From: Methylophilus sp. 42
GTDB lineage: Bacteria; Pseudomonadota; Gammaproteobacteria; Burkholderiales; Methylophilaceae
Length of the DNA stretch: 64,000 nucleotides
Assembly: GCF_000384155.1 (NCBI RefSeq)
Contig: NZ_KB913031.1
Span: forward strand, 2,474,961-2,538,960
Direction: 5' to 3'
How positions within the stretch are numbered: position 1 is the stretch's first letter; every line of letters begins with the position of its first letter. The position numbers and the translations under genes were made by a program. Shown here one piece after another: positions 18,539-27,312 of this stretch. The notes beneath the pieces were generated by a model. That model did no database searches and was not told the origin of the DNA. It was given only the letters and a program-made list of their open reading frames with translations.

Positions 18539-18562
18539 CGCCTGTAAAAACACCTTTGTCAG

Positions 18563-18595
18563 CGCCAGGGCACCTCGTGTGTTCTGGCGTTTTTT
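18563..18595 (+). terminator. Intrinsic terminator after TonB receptor gene
   Basis: CGCCAG (18563-18568) pairs with CTGGCG (18584-18589) and is followed by six T. The exporter genes begin 29 bases later, so some read-through may feed them. Confidence 0.65.
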
Positions 18596-18623
18596 GATTG
18601 AGCCTTAAACAAAGGAGGACTGC

Positions 18624-20468
18624 TTGAAGTCCTATATCAATACACAAGAAAATGGGCTGCATGCGCCATCGCCGCGCGCACCTTTCTTTCAATTAAAACA
18701 ACCCTTGCTACGCTGCCTCGCACTCTATGCGTACATGCCGTGGCAATTCAGTTTCACTGCCCTGCTGTTTATCCTGGTCAATGCGGGGATGGCATGGCAA
18801 CTGTGGCTAGTGGGACAGATTGTGCAATCCATCCATATTGGCGAATTTATTACGCGCAATGCGCAGGGTGTGCTTGATGTGAGCAATGCCCGTCACTGGC
18901 TGACACTGCTCATTGGTGTGGCTGTTGGCCGCGCTGTCTTGCAATATATCGGTGGCGTGATGTCACTCATTATTGGCCAGGAGTTGTTATATATCCTGCG
19001 CGAACGCATTTTGCACCAGGTACAACGTTTGGACCTGGCCTATCACTGGCAACATGGCATTGGCGAAATTGTGACGCGCACCACGCGCGATGCTGATAAG
19101 GTGCGTGACGCCCTGATTAACTTCTGGCGACAGGTATTTGAGGCCACCATCTGGGTGCTGATCTCCGTGGCGGTCCTCAGTGCGTATCACCCACTGATTG
19201 GTTTAGGCACACTACTGCTGGTCGTTGCCGGCATGTGGCTGTTCGTCAAACACACCAACACGCTGGTGATTCTCGACCGCGAGGTCGGCAATGCTTATGA
19301 CCAGGTAAACCAGGAGCTGAGTGAAGGCGTCAATGGCATTCGTGTGATTAAAGCGTTCGGGTTGGAGTCCGCCCGTACTAAACACTTTGCCAGCCTGGTC
19401 GATACTTTTGTCGCCCATGCGCATACCGCCCTGGCATTTGCCGCCAAAAGAATTCCTTTACCGCAGATTGTGATTGGCTTTAGCCAGGTTTGGATTCTGG
19501 CGTTTGGTGCGTATCTGGTCAGCAAAGGTAGCTTGAATATTGGCCAACTGGTGGCGGCCTTGCTCATTGCCAATGCCCTGGTGTTCCGCGTCGAAGGTAT
19601 CGGCCGCGTGATGCAGGTGTTTGCTGATGCCCGCTCATCAGCCACCCGCATCTGGGAGCTGCTGGATGAAGAACCACATATTCTGCCTGGCCCGCACACG
19701 CTGGCGACGCAGGCACTGGGGTTTCGTTTAACTAACGTAACAACCCAGGCACCGAATAGTGACCAGGCCATTTTGCATCATTGCAGCCTGGAAGTCAGCC
19801 CGGGTGAAACCGTGGCTATCGTCGGTGCAACCGGCGCAGGCAAGAGCTCACTGGCCGGACTACTGCCACGGTTGCTGGATGCCAAACACGGCAGTGTAGA
19901 AGTCGGCTCAGCCTGGGCAGGCTGGCACGATGTCAAAACCTTAAATCTGCAACAGCTACGTAAATCTGTACACGTTGTGCCACAGGAAAGCTTCCTGTTT
20001 TCTGACACGCTGGCGGCCAACTTACGCCTGGCTAAACCGGATGCCACCGACGAAGAGCTGTTACAGGCGCTGCATCTCGCCGCCGCCGATGAAGTACTGG
20101 AAAAGCTCAGCGATGGCCTGCAGACAAAAATCGGCGACAGAGGCATCACGCTGTCTGGCGGTCAACGCCAACGCATCAGCCTGGCACGCGCTTTTTTATC
20201 GGCGCCATCGATACTGGTGCTGGATGATTCCACCAGCGCACTGGATGCCATTACCGAACGCAAGGTGCTGGATAACATCCGCAACCTGCGCCACAGCAGC
20301 GGCAAGAACACCACGGTGCTGATTATCGCCAGCAAGCTTTCAACCATTTTACTGGCAGATCGCGTCGCAATGCTGGCTGAAGGACGCATCATCGCCGAAG
20401 GTACGCATGAGGACCTGATACAAACCCATTTCGCTTACCGCGATTTAGTTGGAGTGCAACATGGCTGA
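18624..20468 (+). CDS. ABC exporter half-transporter, degenerate-site subunit A1
   Basis: 614 residues: six membrane helices (about residues 45-330) followed by one ATPase domain. Walker A is GATGAGKSS and the signature [10 protein letters not shown] is intact. Walker B reads LVLDDSTSALD, with Asp in place of the catalytic Glu, and the switch histidine is replaced (IASKLST instead of AHRLST). Such subunits form heterodimeric exporters with one weak ATP site, as in TM287/288. The start is a TTG at 18624 with AGGAGG 5 bases upstream. The next gene overlaps by 8 bases and supplies the canonical Walker B and switch. The cargo is unknown. A paralogue lies at 31132. Confidence 0.88.
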   Translation: MKSYINTQENGLHAPSPRAPFFQLKQPLLRCLALYAYMPWQFSFTALLFILVNAGMAWQLWLVGQIVQSIHIGEFITRNAQGVLDVSNARHWLTLLIGVAVGRAVLQYIGGVMSLIIGQELLYILRERILHQVQRLDLAYHWQHGIGEIVTRTTRDADKVRDALINFWRQVFEATIWVLISVAVLSAYHPLIGLGTLLLVVAGMWLFVKHTNTLVILDREVGNAYDQVNQELSEGVNGIRVIKAFGLESARTKHFASLVDTFVAHAHTALAFAAKRIPLPQIVIGFSQVWILAFGAYLVSKGSLNIGQLVAALLIANALVFRVEGIGRVMQVFADARSSATRIWELLDEEPHILPGPHTLATQALGFRLTNVTTQAPNSDQAILHHCSLEVSPGETVAIVGATGAGKSSLAGLLPRLLDAKHGSVEVGSAWAGWHDVKTLNLQQLRKSVHVVPQESFLFSDTLAANLRLAKPDATDEELLQALHLAAADEVLEKLSDGLQTKIGDRGITLSGGQRQRISLARAFLSAPSILVLDDSTSALDAITERKVLDNIRNLRHSSGKNTTVLIIASKLSTILLADRVAMLAEGRIIAEGTHEDLIQTHFAYRDLVGVQHG

Positions 20469-22302
20469 AAAATTAAGACAAGAACGCGCGCTGAATGACA
20501 TCGAGCTTGAGCAGGCGTTAGCGAAAAAAAGCCTGGACCGTAATATGTTCTGGCGCTTGCTGCCATTATTGAAACAGGTCTCAGGCAAAGTGACGGCGGT
20601 TATTTTGCTTGAAGCCTTACTAGTCGGCGTGATTTTTATCCGGCCATGGTTTTTACGTGAAGTCATTGATCACGGCTTTATCCAGACCGCCCAAGGCATA
20701 GCCCTCAACACGCCCTTGCTGGTCTGGATGAGCGCAGGCATGGGCCTCAGTTGGATCGTGCGCTTCGGTGTGTCCGGCTTATCGCAATATCTTTCCGGCA
20801 GTGCGGCCGTGCATATTCTCAACAGTTTGCGCGTGCAGGTGTTCGCACACCTGCAACAGCTGAGCATGCGCTACTTTGACCAGACCAAAGCCGGGCGCAT
20901 TATCTCGCGTGCTGACCGTGATATTGATGCACTGGAGCCGCTACTGATTCAAGGCCCGCCAGAGCTTCTGTCAGCGTTGTTACGCTTTGTGGTTGCCAGT
21001 GTTGCCTTGTGGGTGATTTCCCCCAAGCTGTTACTCGCCCTGGCCAGCATCGTGCCGGTGCTGTTTGCCGCGACCTGGTTATTTAAACGTATCTCGGAAA
21101 AAAACTGGGCCAAAGTGGCCGAGGCCAGGGCGCGCTTTACCGCCCACCTGGTAGAAACCGTGTCTGGCGTACGCATTATCAAACAAACGGTCGTTGAGGA
21201 AGATAACGCGACCCGTTACCGCGCGTTATTGCACGACTTTAATACCATCCTGATCAAAGGCAATCTCAGATCGAGCTGGTTTTTACCGCTGACACAAGTA
21301 CTGAGCACCGTAGGCATGGCCTTTTTACTCGCTACCGGCAGTTTGGGCATTGTCGAACATGAAATGACCGTCGGCCAGATCGCGCAGAGCCTGTTTTACG
21401 TGCAGCTATTTCTAGGCCCGCTACAAGAGTTGAATGACCTGTTTGAACGTTATTCTACGGGTGCCTCTTCAGCACAACGCATCTTCCTGCTGCTGGATAC
21501 CGAGCCGGAAATTGTGGACCCGGCAACGCCACAACTGCCGACGGTGCGTGGCCATGTTGCTTTTAATAATGTGCATTTCAAATACAACCCGCAAGCCTCT
21601 CACTACGTGATTCAGGACCTGAGCCTGGAAATCCCGGCCGGCCAAGTGCTGGCGATTGTCGGGCCAACCGGCCACGGCAAAAGCACGATTGTGCAGCTGC
21701 TGACCCGTTTTTATGAAGTGAATGCAGGCGAAGTGCTGGTTGATGGCATCAATGTCAAAGACTACGCACAAACCAGCTTGCGACGTAAAGTGGGCCTGGT
21801 GTTACAGGATAATGTGTTGTTCAGCGGTAGCGTGCTGGAGAATTTGCGCCTGGCCGCGCCCGAAGCCAGTGACGCTGAACTGATACACGCGGTCAAAGAA
21901 CTGGGCGCCGATGAAATTCTGGAGCGATTGCCGCAAGGGTATGCGACGCAAGTCGGGCCGTTGGGCGCGTTTCTGAGCCACGGTCAGCGGCAGTTGGTGT
22001 GTATTGTCAGGGCCTATCTGGCGAACCCGGCCATCCTGGTGCTGGACGAAGCCACCTCTGCCGTCGATCTGCAAACGGAGCGCAAAATCCAGACTGCCTT
22101 CAGGCACTTATGTGAAGGTCGTACCGCCATCATCATCGCGCACCGTTTATCGACTATCCGTGATGCCGATGCCATTGCCGTGATTCGTGATGGCCAAGTG
22201 GTAGAGAAAGGCTCGCATAGCCAGCTGATTGCACTAGATGGCCATTATTCGGGCTTATACAAAGCCTATCAGGAAGCCTCTGAGGCCTCGCTGGCCGCTT
22301 GA
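20461..22302 (+). CDS. ABC exporter half-transporter, catalytic subunit B1
   Basis: 613 residues with six membrane helices and one ATPase domain. Walker A is GPTGHGKST, Walker B LVLDEATSAVD with the catalytic Glu, and the switch is IIAHRLST. The signature motif is altered to LSHGQRQLV. Paired with subunit A1, this gives one competent and one degenerate ATP site, the usual heterodimeric exporter design. I use the ATG at 20461 (GGAG 7 bases upstream), which overlaps the previous gene by 8 bases and suggests coupled translation. It is paralogous to the gene at 29286. Confidence 0.88.
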   Translation: MAEKLRQERALNDIELEQALAKKSLDRNMFWRLLPLLKQVSGKVTAVILLEALLVGVIFIRPWFLREVIDHGFIQTAQGIALNTPLLVWMSAGMGLSWIVRFGVSGLSQYLSGSAAVHILNSLRVQVFAHLQQLSMRYFDQTKAGRIISRADRDIDALEPLLIQGPPELLSALLRFVVASVALWVISPKLLLALASIVPVLFAATWLFKRISEKNWAKVAEARARFTAHLVETVSGVRIIKQTVVEEDNATRYRALLHDFNTILIKGNLRSSWFLPLTQVLSTVGMAFLLATGSLGIVEHEMTVGQIAQSLFYVQLFLGPLQELNDLFERYSTGASSAQRIFLLLDTEPEIVDPATPQLPTVRGHVAFNNVHFKYNPQASHYVIQDLSLEIPAGQVLAIVGPTGHGKSTIVQLLTRFYEVNAGEVLVDGINVKDYAQTSLRRKVGLVLQDNVLFSGSVLENLRLAAPEASDAELIHAVKELGADEILERLPQGYATQVGPLGAFLSHGQRQLVCIVRAYLANPAILVLDEATSAVDLQTERKIQTAFRHLCEGRTAIIIAHRLSTIRDADAIAVIRDGQVVEKGSHSQLIALDGHYSGLYKAYQEASEASLAA

Positions 22303-22324
22303 TGCTGTCAAACCAACAGTTAGC

Positions 22325-22365
22325 CGGGAGCGGATGTTGCACAGGCAACAAAGTGTCCGCTCCCG
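22325..22365. repeat. Inverted repeat enclosing an activator site
   Basis: CGGGAGCGGA (22325-22334) and TCCGCTCCCG (22356-22365) are a perfect 10-base inverted repeat. The 16-base TGTTG-N6-CAACA element sits exactly inside the left part of the loop. There is no T tract. It could end the exporter transcript, shape the activator site, or both. Confidence 0.65.
22335..22350 (+). promoter_or_regulatory. Putative activator site upstream of DszB1
   Basis: TGTTGCACAGGCAACA is an exact match to the shared element, about 65 bases upstream of the -24 box at 22415. Confidence 0.6.
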
Positions 22366-22412
22366 TGCAATACCAAAACAGCTATCTTTTTGATTATTAA
22401 TAGAATTAATCG

Positions 22413-22430
22413 CTGGCACGCTTCCTGCAA
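22413..22430 (+). promoter_or_regulatory. Sigma-54 promoter of DszB1 operon
   Basis: CTGGCACGCTTCCTGCAA has GG-N10-GC spacing and a consensus TGGCACG -24 box; the expected start site is about 37 bases before the ATG at 22477. Confidence 0.8.
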
Positions 22431-22476
22431 TTGATTGAGTTCCCAAGTCGTATTCACTCACAATCAGGAGACAAGC

Positions 22477-23505
22477 ATGTCCGCAGATAACAAAATTGAT
22501 AGCATTTGGTACACCCGCTGCCCGGTGCCCACCCCACTTGGCCTCGCCGCACGCGAAGGCTGGATCAGCAGCGAATTTGTGCAAGATGGCATCGCCATCA
22601 ATACCTTGCAGGAAACCCAGGATCCAGAGTTGCTGGAGTCACACTACGACCACCGCCTGCCGCACTCTTTCCGCCAGGGCGGCAACGTGCCAGCGATCTG
22701 GGCCAAAGCCAGAGGCACAGACACCAAAGTCATCGGCCTCAACTGGGTAGACGAAGCACAATTGATCGTGACGCTGCCAAATTCAGGCATTACAAAAGTT
22801 GAACAACTCAAGGGCAAACGTATCGCGTTGCCTGTACATGACATCAGCATTGATCACCAGCGTGCCAGCGCTTTACGCGGCATTGTGGTGAGCCTGGAAG
22901 CCGCTGGGTTGACACCGAAAGACGTAGAGCTGGTTGATATTCCAGTTGAGAAACAACCGCCAAGCATCAGCTGGGCAGCAGGCACGCGTGCTGCCTATGC
23001 CGCGGAGTACAAGGCATTAGAGAGCGGCCTCGTCGATGCCATTTATGTGAAAGGTGCCCGCGGTTATGAAAGCGCCAATGCCCATGGCGTCACCATTATC
23101 TACGATGTTCGTCAGCATCCCGATCCTATCGTGCGATCAAACAACAGCGCACCGCGTCCAATTACTGTCGACGCAGCGTTGCTGCGCGACCGTCCTGACC
23201 TGGTAGTCCGTTTTTTGAGCCGCATTGTAGATGTGGCTGAATGGGCAGCCAAACACGAAGCTGAAACTGTGGCCTATATCGCCAAAGAATCTGGTTCAAC
23301 TGACGAGTGGGTACGCAAAGCCTACGGTGACGACGTGCATCTGCATCAAGGCACCAACCTGGATGCACAAGCGATCGCCGGGCTGGAGGCCTACAAAAAC
23401 TTCCTGCTGGAGTGGGGCTTCCTCAAGGGCGACTTTGACGTCAATGCCTGGATCGACCCGGCACCACTGGCAGAAGTGTTCCGCCTGAAGAAAAAAGCCG
23501 CTTAA
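22477..23505 (+). CDS. DszB-like putative sulfinate desulfinase 1
   Basis: 342 residues with the NMT1/SsuA-like binding-protein fold but no signal peptide, so it is expected in the cytoplasm. It resembles DszB, the sulfinate desulfinase that releases sulfite from hydroxybiphenyl sulfinate. DszB uses Cys27, His60 and Arg70; here Cys15 lies in WYTRCPVP and the motif HYDHRLPHSFRQGGN supplies His56 and Arg66, with the same 10-residue spacing. AGGAG lies 6 bases before the ATG at 22477. It would normally be annotated as a sulfonate-binding protein. The substrate is unknown; sulfite release is inferred. It is first in an operon with a methyltransferase and a peroxiredoxin. Confidence 0.75.
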   Translation: MSADNKIDSIWYTRCPVPTPLGLAAREGWISSEFVQDGIAINTLQETQDPELLESHYDHRLPHSFRQGGNVPAIWAKARGTDTKVIGLNWVDEAQLIVTLPNSGITKVEQLKGKRIALPVHDISIDHQRASALRGIVVSLEAAGLTPKDVELVDIPVEKQPPSISWAAGTRAAYAAEYKALESGLVDAIYVKGARGYESANAHGVTIIYDVRQHPDPIVRSNNSAPRPITVDAALLRDRPDLVVRFLSRIVDVAEWAAKHEAETVAYIAKESGSTDEWVRKAYGDDVHLHQGTNLDAQAIAGLEAYKNFLLEWGFLKGDFDVNAWIDPAPLAEVFRLKKKAA

Positions 23506-23522
23506 TCCACCAGCGCATATCG

Positions 23523-23550
23523 ACAGGTATTGCCGACCGGGAATACCTGT
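23523..23550 (+). terminator. Hairpin between DszB1 and methyltransferase
   Basis: ACAGGTATT pairs with AATACCTGT, followed by a short TGTTT. It is probably a partial terminator that reduces expression of downstream genes. Confidence 0.45.
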
Positions 23551-23582
23551 TGTTTCACCCACACCAATAATTGACATGACAC

Positions 23583-24218
23583 ATGGTTGCCGAGATTCCC
23601 AGCCCGATCGACTTAAAGCAAACGGCAGATGCCGAGGAGTGGGCACGCACGGCATTGATCAAGCGCCCGGCGCGAACTGAATTTATTGCAGCGTTTGCCG
23701 ACATCGCACGACAACATGCATCACAGAAAAGCATACGTATCCTGGAGCTAGGCTCCGGCCCTGGTTTCCTGGCCGAACACCTGCTACGTACATTTCCCCA
23801 GTGCCAATATATTGCGCTGGACTTTTCACCAGCCATGCACACGTTAGCCAAGCAACGGCTGGGTGTGTCTCTGGACCCAACAAAGAAACCGATTCAGTTT
23901 TTAGAGCGAGACTTTCTTGACCCGAACTGGGTGCAAGGCCTAGGCCAGTTTGACTTGGTAGTCACCATGCAAGCTGTGCATGAACTACGCCACAAATCAC
24001 GCACCAGTACCCTGCACACCCAAGTGAGAGGCCTGCTCAATAGTCACGGCCACTACCTGGTTTGTGACCATCACACGGATACAGGCGGCATGCACAACAC
24101 CGAGCTATACATGTCCATCTTGGAGCAACAATCATCTTTGGCAGAAGCTGGCTTTAACCATATAGAACTGATTCTGGAGAAAGCAGGCATGGCACTGCAC
24201 CGTGCGCACTGTCATTAG
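23583..24218 (+). CDS. Class I SAM-dependent methyltransferase
   Basis: 211 residues. SAM motif I reads ILELGSGPGFLAEHLL, the acidic loop is IALDFSPAM, and LVVTMQAVHEL marks motif IV. It lies 77 bases after DszB1 and 68 bases before the peroxiredoxin on the same strand, so it probably belongs to the same sulfur-responsive operon. It may methylate a thiol or another product of organosulfur breakdown, but nothing in the sequence fixes the substrate. Confidence 0.75.
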   Translation: MVAEIPSPIDLKQTADAEEWARTALIKRPARTEFIAAFADIARQHASQKSIRILELGSGPGFLAEHLLRTFPQCQYIALDFSPAMHTLAKQRLGVSLDPTKKPIQFLERDFLDPNWVQGLGQFDLVVTMQAVHELRHKSRTSTLHTQVRGLLNSHGHYLVCDHHTDTGGMHNTELYMSILEQQSSLAEAGFNHIELILEKAGMALHRAHCH

Positions 24219-24286
24219 GGCTGTGCGTTGATGCCAACACCAGCCCTCACAACCGAACAACCATATCAAGCAAAAGGAGTTTTATC

Positions 24287-24925
24287 ATGACCCTCAGACT
24301 AGGTGACATCGCCCCGGACTTTACACAGCAATCCAGCCAAGGCCCGATTTCTTTCCACGAATGGCTGGGCGACAGCTGGGCCATCCTGTTTTCACATCCG
24401 GCTGACTACACGCCAGTGTGCACCACCGAGCTCGGTGCCACCGCTAAACTGGCGCAGGCATTCAAACAGCGCAATGTCAAAGCCATTGCACTGTCGGTAG
24501 ACCCAGTAGAGTCACATCATGGCTGGATCAAGGACATCAATGAAACACAATCCACGGATGTGCAGTTCCCCATCATTGCCGATGCTGACCGCAAGGTGTC
24601 GACCTTGTATGACCTGATCCACCCCAATGCCAGCACCACGGCCACCGTGCGCTCAGTATTTATCATCGACCCGCACAAAAAAATCCGCCTGACGCTGACT
24701 TACCCGGCCAGCACCGGGCGTAATTTTAATGAGCTATTACGCGTCATCGACTCATTGCAACTGACTGAATACCACAGCGTCGCCACCCCGGCCAACTGGG
24801 AAGACGGCCAGGATGTCGTGATTTTGCCGTCAATCACCGACCCGGTGGTGCTTGAAACCAAATTCCCCAAAGGCTACAAAACCGTCAAGCCCTACCTGCG
24901 CCTGACACCACAACCGAATAAATAA
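24287..24925 (+). CDS. 1-Cys peroxiredoxin, LsfA-like
   Basis: 212 residues of the Prx6 subfamily. The peroxidatic cysteine is Cys45 in HPADYTPVCTTELG, and the long C-terminal domain typical of 1-Cys enzymes is present (TPANWEDGQDVVILPSI). AAAAGGAG gives a strong ribosome site. In Pseudomonas the homologue LsfA is induced by sulfate starvation and lies next to the ssu genes, which fits its place here. It would reduce peroxides formed by flavin monooxygenases. It is the third gene after DszB1. Confidence 0.88.
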   Translation: MTLRLGDIAPDFTQQSSQGPISFHEWLGDSWAILFSHPADYTPVCTTELGATAKLAQAFKQRNVKAIALSVDPVESHHGWIKDINETQSTDVQFPIIADADRKVSTLYDLIHPNASTTATVRSVFIIDPHKKIRLTLTYPASTGRNFNELLRVIDSLQLTEYHSVATPANWEDGQDVVILPSITDPVVLETKFPKGYKTVKPYLRLTPQPNK

Positions 24926-24994
24926 GCGGTGGATACAACGGGCCGGTGTTACCTCCGGTCCGCCCCACCCGCACGTATTGCCGAGAACCTATTC

Positions 24995-25711
24995 ATGACA
25001 CGATTAACACAATTATTGATGACCGCTTTATGCTTACTCAGCCTACCGGTGCAAGCAGTCGATGCAGTGAACGTCGATACCCCGCGTGGCTCACCAATCA
25101 GTGTGGTTGCGAATTTCCCTGAAGGTAAAGGGCCTTTTCAAACGGTGATTCTGGGGCCAGGCACCGGCACCATGAAGCAAAAAATCAATGAAGTGGTGGA
25201 ACGCGAACTGCTAAAGCACAACATTGCCGTGTTCCGTTTCGAGTGGGCATTCTATGTGAAAGACAAAAACGGCAAACCGCCAGATACTGACCGCTCACCA
25301 GAGATTGAAGACTTTACGACCGTCGTCGCGCTCGCCAAAGCCGACAAACGCGTGGATCCCAACGCCATCATTGTCGGCGGGAAATCCCGTGGAACGGTCG
25401 TCGCCTGGCAGGTTCTGCGCAACGACCCAACGCTTAAAGGCATCTTGCAACTGACACCAGTTTGCAGCAAAGAAGGCTTTACCGCCGACCAACTATACCC
25501 AGACATTGCCAACGAGCGCAGACCCTCGCTTTGGATCGCTGGCGATGCAGATTCCGCATGCAACCCGAAAACACTTTATAGCTTTCTCTCGCGCGCCGGA
25601 GGCCCTGCCAGGGCAGCGATTGTGATTGGCGATCATGGTCTGGCAACAGAGCTGACCAGCCACCTGTCGGCAGAGTTGTCAGCTGACTTTGTGGCGGCCG
25701 TCGTCAAATAG
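24995..25711 (+). CDS. Exported alpha/beta hydrolase-like protein
   Basis: 238 residues starting at the ATG of 24995, with a signal peptide ending near LPVQA. The rest resembles the KANL3/Tex30 type of alpha/beta hydrolase: TVILGPGTGT near the start, a nucleophile elbow GGKSRGTVVAW with the serine, SLWIAGDADSACN as the acid loop, and a histidine in GDHGLATEL. The role is unknown. It is 69 bases downstream of the peroxiredoxin on the same strand and converges on the siderophore-interacting protein gene. Confidence 0.7.
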   Translation: MTRLTQLLMTALCLLSLPVQAVDAVNVDTPRGSPISVVANFPEGKGPFQTVILGPGTGTMKQKINEVVERELLKHNIAVFRFEWAFYVKDKNGKPPDTDRSPEIEDFTTVVALAKADKRVDPNAIIVGGKSRGTVVAWQVLRNDPTLKGILQLTPVCSKEGFTADQLYPDIANERRPSLWIAGDADSACNPKTLYSFLSRAGGPARAAIVIGDHGLATELTSHLSAELSADFVAAVVK

Positions 25712-25735
25712 TGAAACTGTCTAACTACAAATTAA

Positions 25736-26461
25736 CTAGATTTTCTCGTGGAAATTAGTCGTTCCTTTTTTCCAATAAGCAGCCGCTTTCATCAGTTCTG
25801 TTGCTTGGCCGCGTTCAATCAGCAACTCCCTCACCTGCAAAGCAAAACCATGCTCTCCGGCGACCCAACTGAAGCCATCTCCATCGGGTAATGGTATGGC
25901 ACTGACCATATCGATCAACGCTTGGTGAGAATTAGCCCAGCCTATGTCTCTTGTGGACACATGGCCGAAGTCACGGCGGTCACTGTCGTGTTCCACCTGA
26001 ATCAACGCAATCACCCGGGTATCTGCGGGCAACTCTTCCAAGCGGCGAGCCACTGCAGGCAAACTTGAAGAATCTGCAATCAATAAATGCCAATCAAAGT
26101 CCTTGGGAATAATTCTGGAGCCTTTAGGCCCGGCAATGATGGCCTGGTCTCCCGGCTTAGCATTCCTGGCCCAGTCCGAAGCATCACCATGTGCATGCAG
26201 CGCAAACTCAATGGCTAACTCTCGCGAGGCGGTGTCAAAACTACGTGGCGTGTAATCGCGCCTGACCGTTTCGCCTTGGCTATTGGTAAAAATAAACTTG
26301 ATATGGTCATCAAACGACAGGCTGTTGAATTGCGCCAGCAATGACCCGGTAAAAGTCACCGTGACAAACCCTTCGCTTGTATGATCTACTTTCAACACTT
26401 CAACAGGTCTTTGTTGCAATTCAAAGCGGACTCTCTCAAACTGATGCTCTTTGATAAACAT
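25736..26461 (-). CDS. Siderophore-interacting protein (YqjH/ViuB-like FAD reductase)
   Basis: 241 residues of the siderophore-interacting protein family, which use FAD and NAD(P)H to reduce ferric siderophores in the cytoplasm. The FAD-binding part includes RRDYTPRSFD and ELAIEFALHAHGDASDWA, and the segments LLIADSSSLPAVARRLEELP and WVAGEHGFALQVRELL are diagnostic. I use the ATG at 26461. It is transcribed divergently from a MarR-family gene, and a perfect palindrome lies between them, so that regulator is the likely controller. There is no visible sulfur-type promoter. Confidence 0.88.
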   Translation of the reverse strand: MFIKEHQFERVRFELQQRPVEVLKVDHTSEGFVTVTFTGSLLAQFNSLSFDDHIKFIFTNSQGETVRRDYTPRSFDTASRELAIEFALHAHGDASDWARNAKPGDQAIIAGPKGSRIIPKDFDWHLLIADSSSLPAVARRLEELPADTRVIALIQVEHDSDRRDFGHVSTRDIGWANSHQALIDMVSAIPLPDGDGFSWVAGEHGFALQVRELLIERGQATELMKAAAYWKKGTTNFHEKI

Positions 26462-26480
26462 TTCCACCACACCTTATTTA

Positions 26481-26495
26481 GTTGATAATATCAAC
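26481..26495. promoter_or_regulatory. Palindromic operator between SIP and MarR genes
   Basis: GTTGATAATATCAAC is a perfect 15-base palindrome one base before the MarR ATG and 20 bases before the SIP ATG. A further half-site GTCAAC lies at 26520. It probably binds the MarR protein. Confidence 0.6.
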
Positions 26496-26496
26496 C

Positions 26497-26970
26497 ATGA
26501 TGATCAATAAAGTAGACATTGTCAACCATAATCCGGATGATACGCATCAGGTTTTTGAAACCATCCACCGGCTGATGCACATATTCCGCGCGCGCCAGTA
26601 CCGCCTGATACAAGACAGTGGTGTCGACCTGACCCATATGCAGCATAAAGTATTAGGTTACTTTGCACGGCACCCAGACGCGACGCTGAGTGATTTGGTA
26701 GCGGATTCTGGTAAAGATAAAGCGCAGCTTGCACGGCTGATTACCGAGGTGCGCGCGAAGGGTTTATTGGATGCTAAACCCGACAGCACAGACAAAAGGG
26801 TGACGAGGCTGAACCTGACTCAAGCAGGCAAGGATATATTTGAAAGCCTGAAAAAAGCCGAAAGAGAACTATCTGATCTGGCAGTGCAAGGTCTCACGCA
26901 GGAAGAACGCAAAGTACTGCTCAAGCTTTTAGGCCATATTAAAAACAACTTATCAGACCCAACGTCTTAA
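26497..26970 (+). CDS. MarR family transcriptional regulator
   Basis: 157 residues with the MarR winged helix: MQHKVLGYFARHPDATLSDL, recognition region KDKAQLARLITEVRAKGLL, and the wing DSTDKRVTRLNLTQAG. It is divergent from the siderophore-interacting protein gene with a palindrome at the start codons, which implies it represses both genes. The start is uncertain: ATGs at 26497 and 26500 are equally possible, no ribosome site is seen, and the message may be nearly leaderless. The ligand is unknown. Confidence 0.82.
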   Translation: MMINKVDIVNHNPDDTHQVFETIHRLMHIFRARQYRLIQDSGVDLTHMQHKVLGYFARHPDATLSDLVADSGKDKAQLARLITEVRAKGLLDAKPDSTDKRVTRLNLTQAGKDIFESLKKAERELSDLAVQGLTQEERKVLLKLLGHIKNNLSDPTS

Positions 26971-26998
26971 ACAAGGTCTACACTTTCAAATACCCCAC

Positions 26999-27030
26999 AA
27001 AAAACGGCCCGAGGATCAAACCCGGGCCGT
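26999..27030 (-). terminator. Terminator of the DszB2-cupin-dodecin operon
   Basis: ACGGCCCG (27004-27011) pairs with CGGGCCGT (27023-27030); on the minus strand it is followed by six T. Confidence 0.8.
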
Positions 27031-27055
27031 GATCAAGACACTACACTGGGTATTA

Positions 27056-27265
27056 TTATTCTTCGATTCTGAAGCCGACTTTAATCGTGACCTGAAAATG
27101 TGCGACTTTGCCATCCGCAATATGCCCGCGCGTTTCCACGACCTCAAACCAGTTAAGGTGATGTAAGGTTTTTGCCGCACGTTCAATGGCATTCTTAATG
27201 GCATCATCACTGCTGATGGGGGAAGACCCGACCAGCTCAACAACTTTATAAATATGCTCTGACAT
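27056..27265 (-). CDS. Dodecin family flavin-binding protein
   Basis: 69 residues, the normal dodecin length. The family pattern is clear: [18 protein letters not shown], then [20 protein letters not shown] with the flavin-stacking tryptophan, then [11 protein letters not shown]. Dodecins form hollow dodecamers that store FMN or riboflavin in the cytoplasm. It is the last gene after DszB2 and the cupin protein, ending at a strong terminator, and it fits a regulon with heavy flavin demand. Confidence 0.92.
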   Translation of the reverse strand: MSEHIYKVVELVGSSPISSDDAIKNAIERAAKTLHHLNWFEVVETRGHIADGKVAHFQVTIKVGFRIEE

Positions 27266-27312
27266 GGTTCTATCCTTGATATGGTTGAAGGATTTGTTTG
27301 ACTGCCAGTTGA

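Noticed and set aside
22477-23505. Annotation of the DszB-like proteins as periplasmic SsuA-type binding proteins
   Set aside because: No signal peptide is present in any of the three copies and the Cys/His/Arg pattern of DszB is kept; the fold relationship alone explains the resemblance.
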